A stretch of DNA of 28,649 nucleotides from Phlegmacium glaucopus (taxonomy: Eukaryota > Basidiomycota > Agaricomycetes > Agaricales > Cortinariaceae), in assembly GCA_015039465.1 (NCBI GenBank), contig MU129983.1, positions 25,427 to 54,075 of the forward strand, in the 5' to 3' direction. The translations under genes and the position numbers were made by a program. Of the stretch, positions 28,330 through 28,649 are shown piece by piece (positions within the stretch are counted from its first letter, which is position 1; every line of letters begins with the position of its first letter). The notes beneath the pieces were generated by a model. The model was not told the origin of the DNA, made no database searches, and worked only from the letters and a program-made list of their open reading frames with translations.

Positions 28330-28649
28330 GAGGACTTTACACTCCCCCACATTGTCCGGCCGGAATTCCGCCGGACTCCAGAGAAGTCCGGTCAGAGTCC
28401 GGTCAGAGTCCGGTGGAAGTCTGGTGGAAGTCCGGCAGAAGTCCGAAGTACAAAACATGCCTGTATCCCCTCCTAACCTAAGAACGCGCTACCGCGCGGA
28501 CAGAAAATATCCCCATCCCTAAATATTAATCCTAAGCCCTAAATCTAAATATAACCCTAAGCCTAACCTCTAAATCTAAATATAACCCTAAATTCTATCA
28601 AAAGTCCGGCAGATGTCCGGTGGAAGTCTGGCGGACTGTGACCAGCCAA
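28330..28649. mobile_element. TIR element with GTCCGG arrays, copy in B (runs off the window)
   Basis: Starts GAGGACTTTACACTCCCC and follows the copy at 7392-7886 in reverse orientation, including the GTCCGGTCAGA-type tandem units and the TTAGGG-like core in complement (TAACCCTAA-type words). The preceding CATCATC (28323-28329) is the expected TSD. The right end lies outside the window. Confidence 0.85.

Larger units (their letters stand above)
19475..28649 (+). mobile_element. Ty3/gypsy chromovirus, element B (3' end outside the window)
   Basis: The 5' LTR (19475-20046) is followed by gag, protease, RT, RNase H, integrase and chromodomain, and by the end of the antisense gene, in the same order as element A but on the opposite strand. 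Insertions sit at 21939-23293, 24031-25248 (with 24432-24758 nested), 27540-27952, and from 28330 to beyond the window. The 3' LTR is not in view. The copy has several stops, frameshifts and a gag deletion. The five bases before the LTR are TGAAC, the expected TSD at the unseen end. Confidence 0.92.

Overview
The window is repeat-dense DNA from a filamentous fungus, most likely a mushroom-forming basidiomycete. Four things point that way: a Plavaka-type transposase at the left edge, very short introns (51-52 bp), Ty3/gypsy chromoviruses, and strong CpG decay. I see no intact housekeeping gene, no RNA gene and no prokaryotic feature. Almost everything is transposable-element sequence nested up to three levels deep, and the layers can be ordered from target-site duplications (TSDs).

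Left edge (1-3505): the 3' half of a Plavaka-like transposase with one 52-bp intron (1-1195); a GC-rich inverted-repeat patch; a short acidic frame; about 1 kb with nothing clear; and a decayed minus-strand fragment resembling the C-terminal lobe of a fungal TKL-type protein kinase (2971-3453).

Element A (3812-16342, minus strand) is a complete but dead Ty3/gypsy chromovirus with two 580-bp LTRs and 5-bp TSD TCCTG. It sits inside an older solo LTR of a sister subfamily (3506-3811 plus 16348-16614, TSD TGCTC). Its internal order, reading leftwards, is gag with a CCHC knuckle, protease, RT, RNase H, integrase, chromodomain, and then a gene on the opposite strand. It carries seven later insertions: a TIR element with GTCCGG arrays, a 412-bp solo LTR, a hAT-like MITE with TTACCC arrays, an 873-bp TGAT...ATCA element (Y), a 436-bp solo LTR, a second hAT-like MITE, and a 1393-bp element (Z) with 10-bp periodic repeats.

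Centre (16615-19474): an unclassified 1.86-kb repeat (X) with a nested 413-bp solo LTR, then about 930 bp of unassigned sequence.

Element B (19475 to the window end, plus strand) is a related chromovirus in inverted orientation. It carries X, Y (itself containing another solo LTR), another copy of the 413-bp solo LTR, and another copy of the GTCCGG element that runs off the window. Three insertion families therefore hit both A and B at different sites.

Two observations stand out. First, between the chromodomain and the 3' LTR, antisense to gag-pol, A carries a promoter-equipped, spliced gene of about 321 aa with two charged coiled coils and a six-cysteine motif in Zn2Cys6 spacing. B keeps the 3' end of the same antisense gene. 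Second, every difference I could find between the two LTRs of A lies at a CpG or a former CpG, and several inactivating changes in pol (RT YLDN, integrase D to N, CGA to TGA stops) are CpG transitions too.
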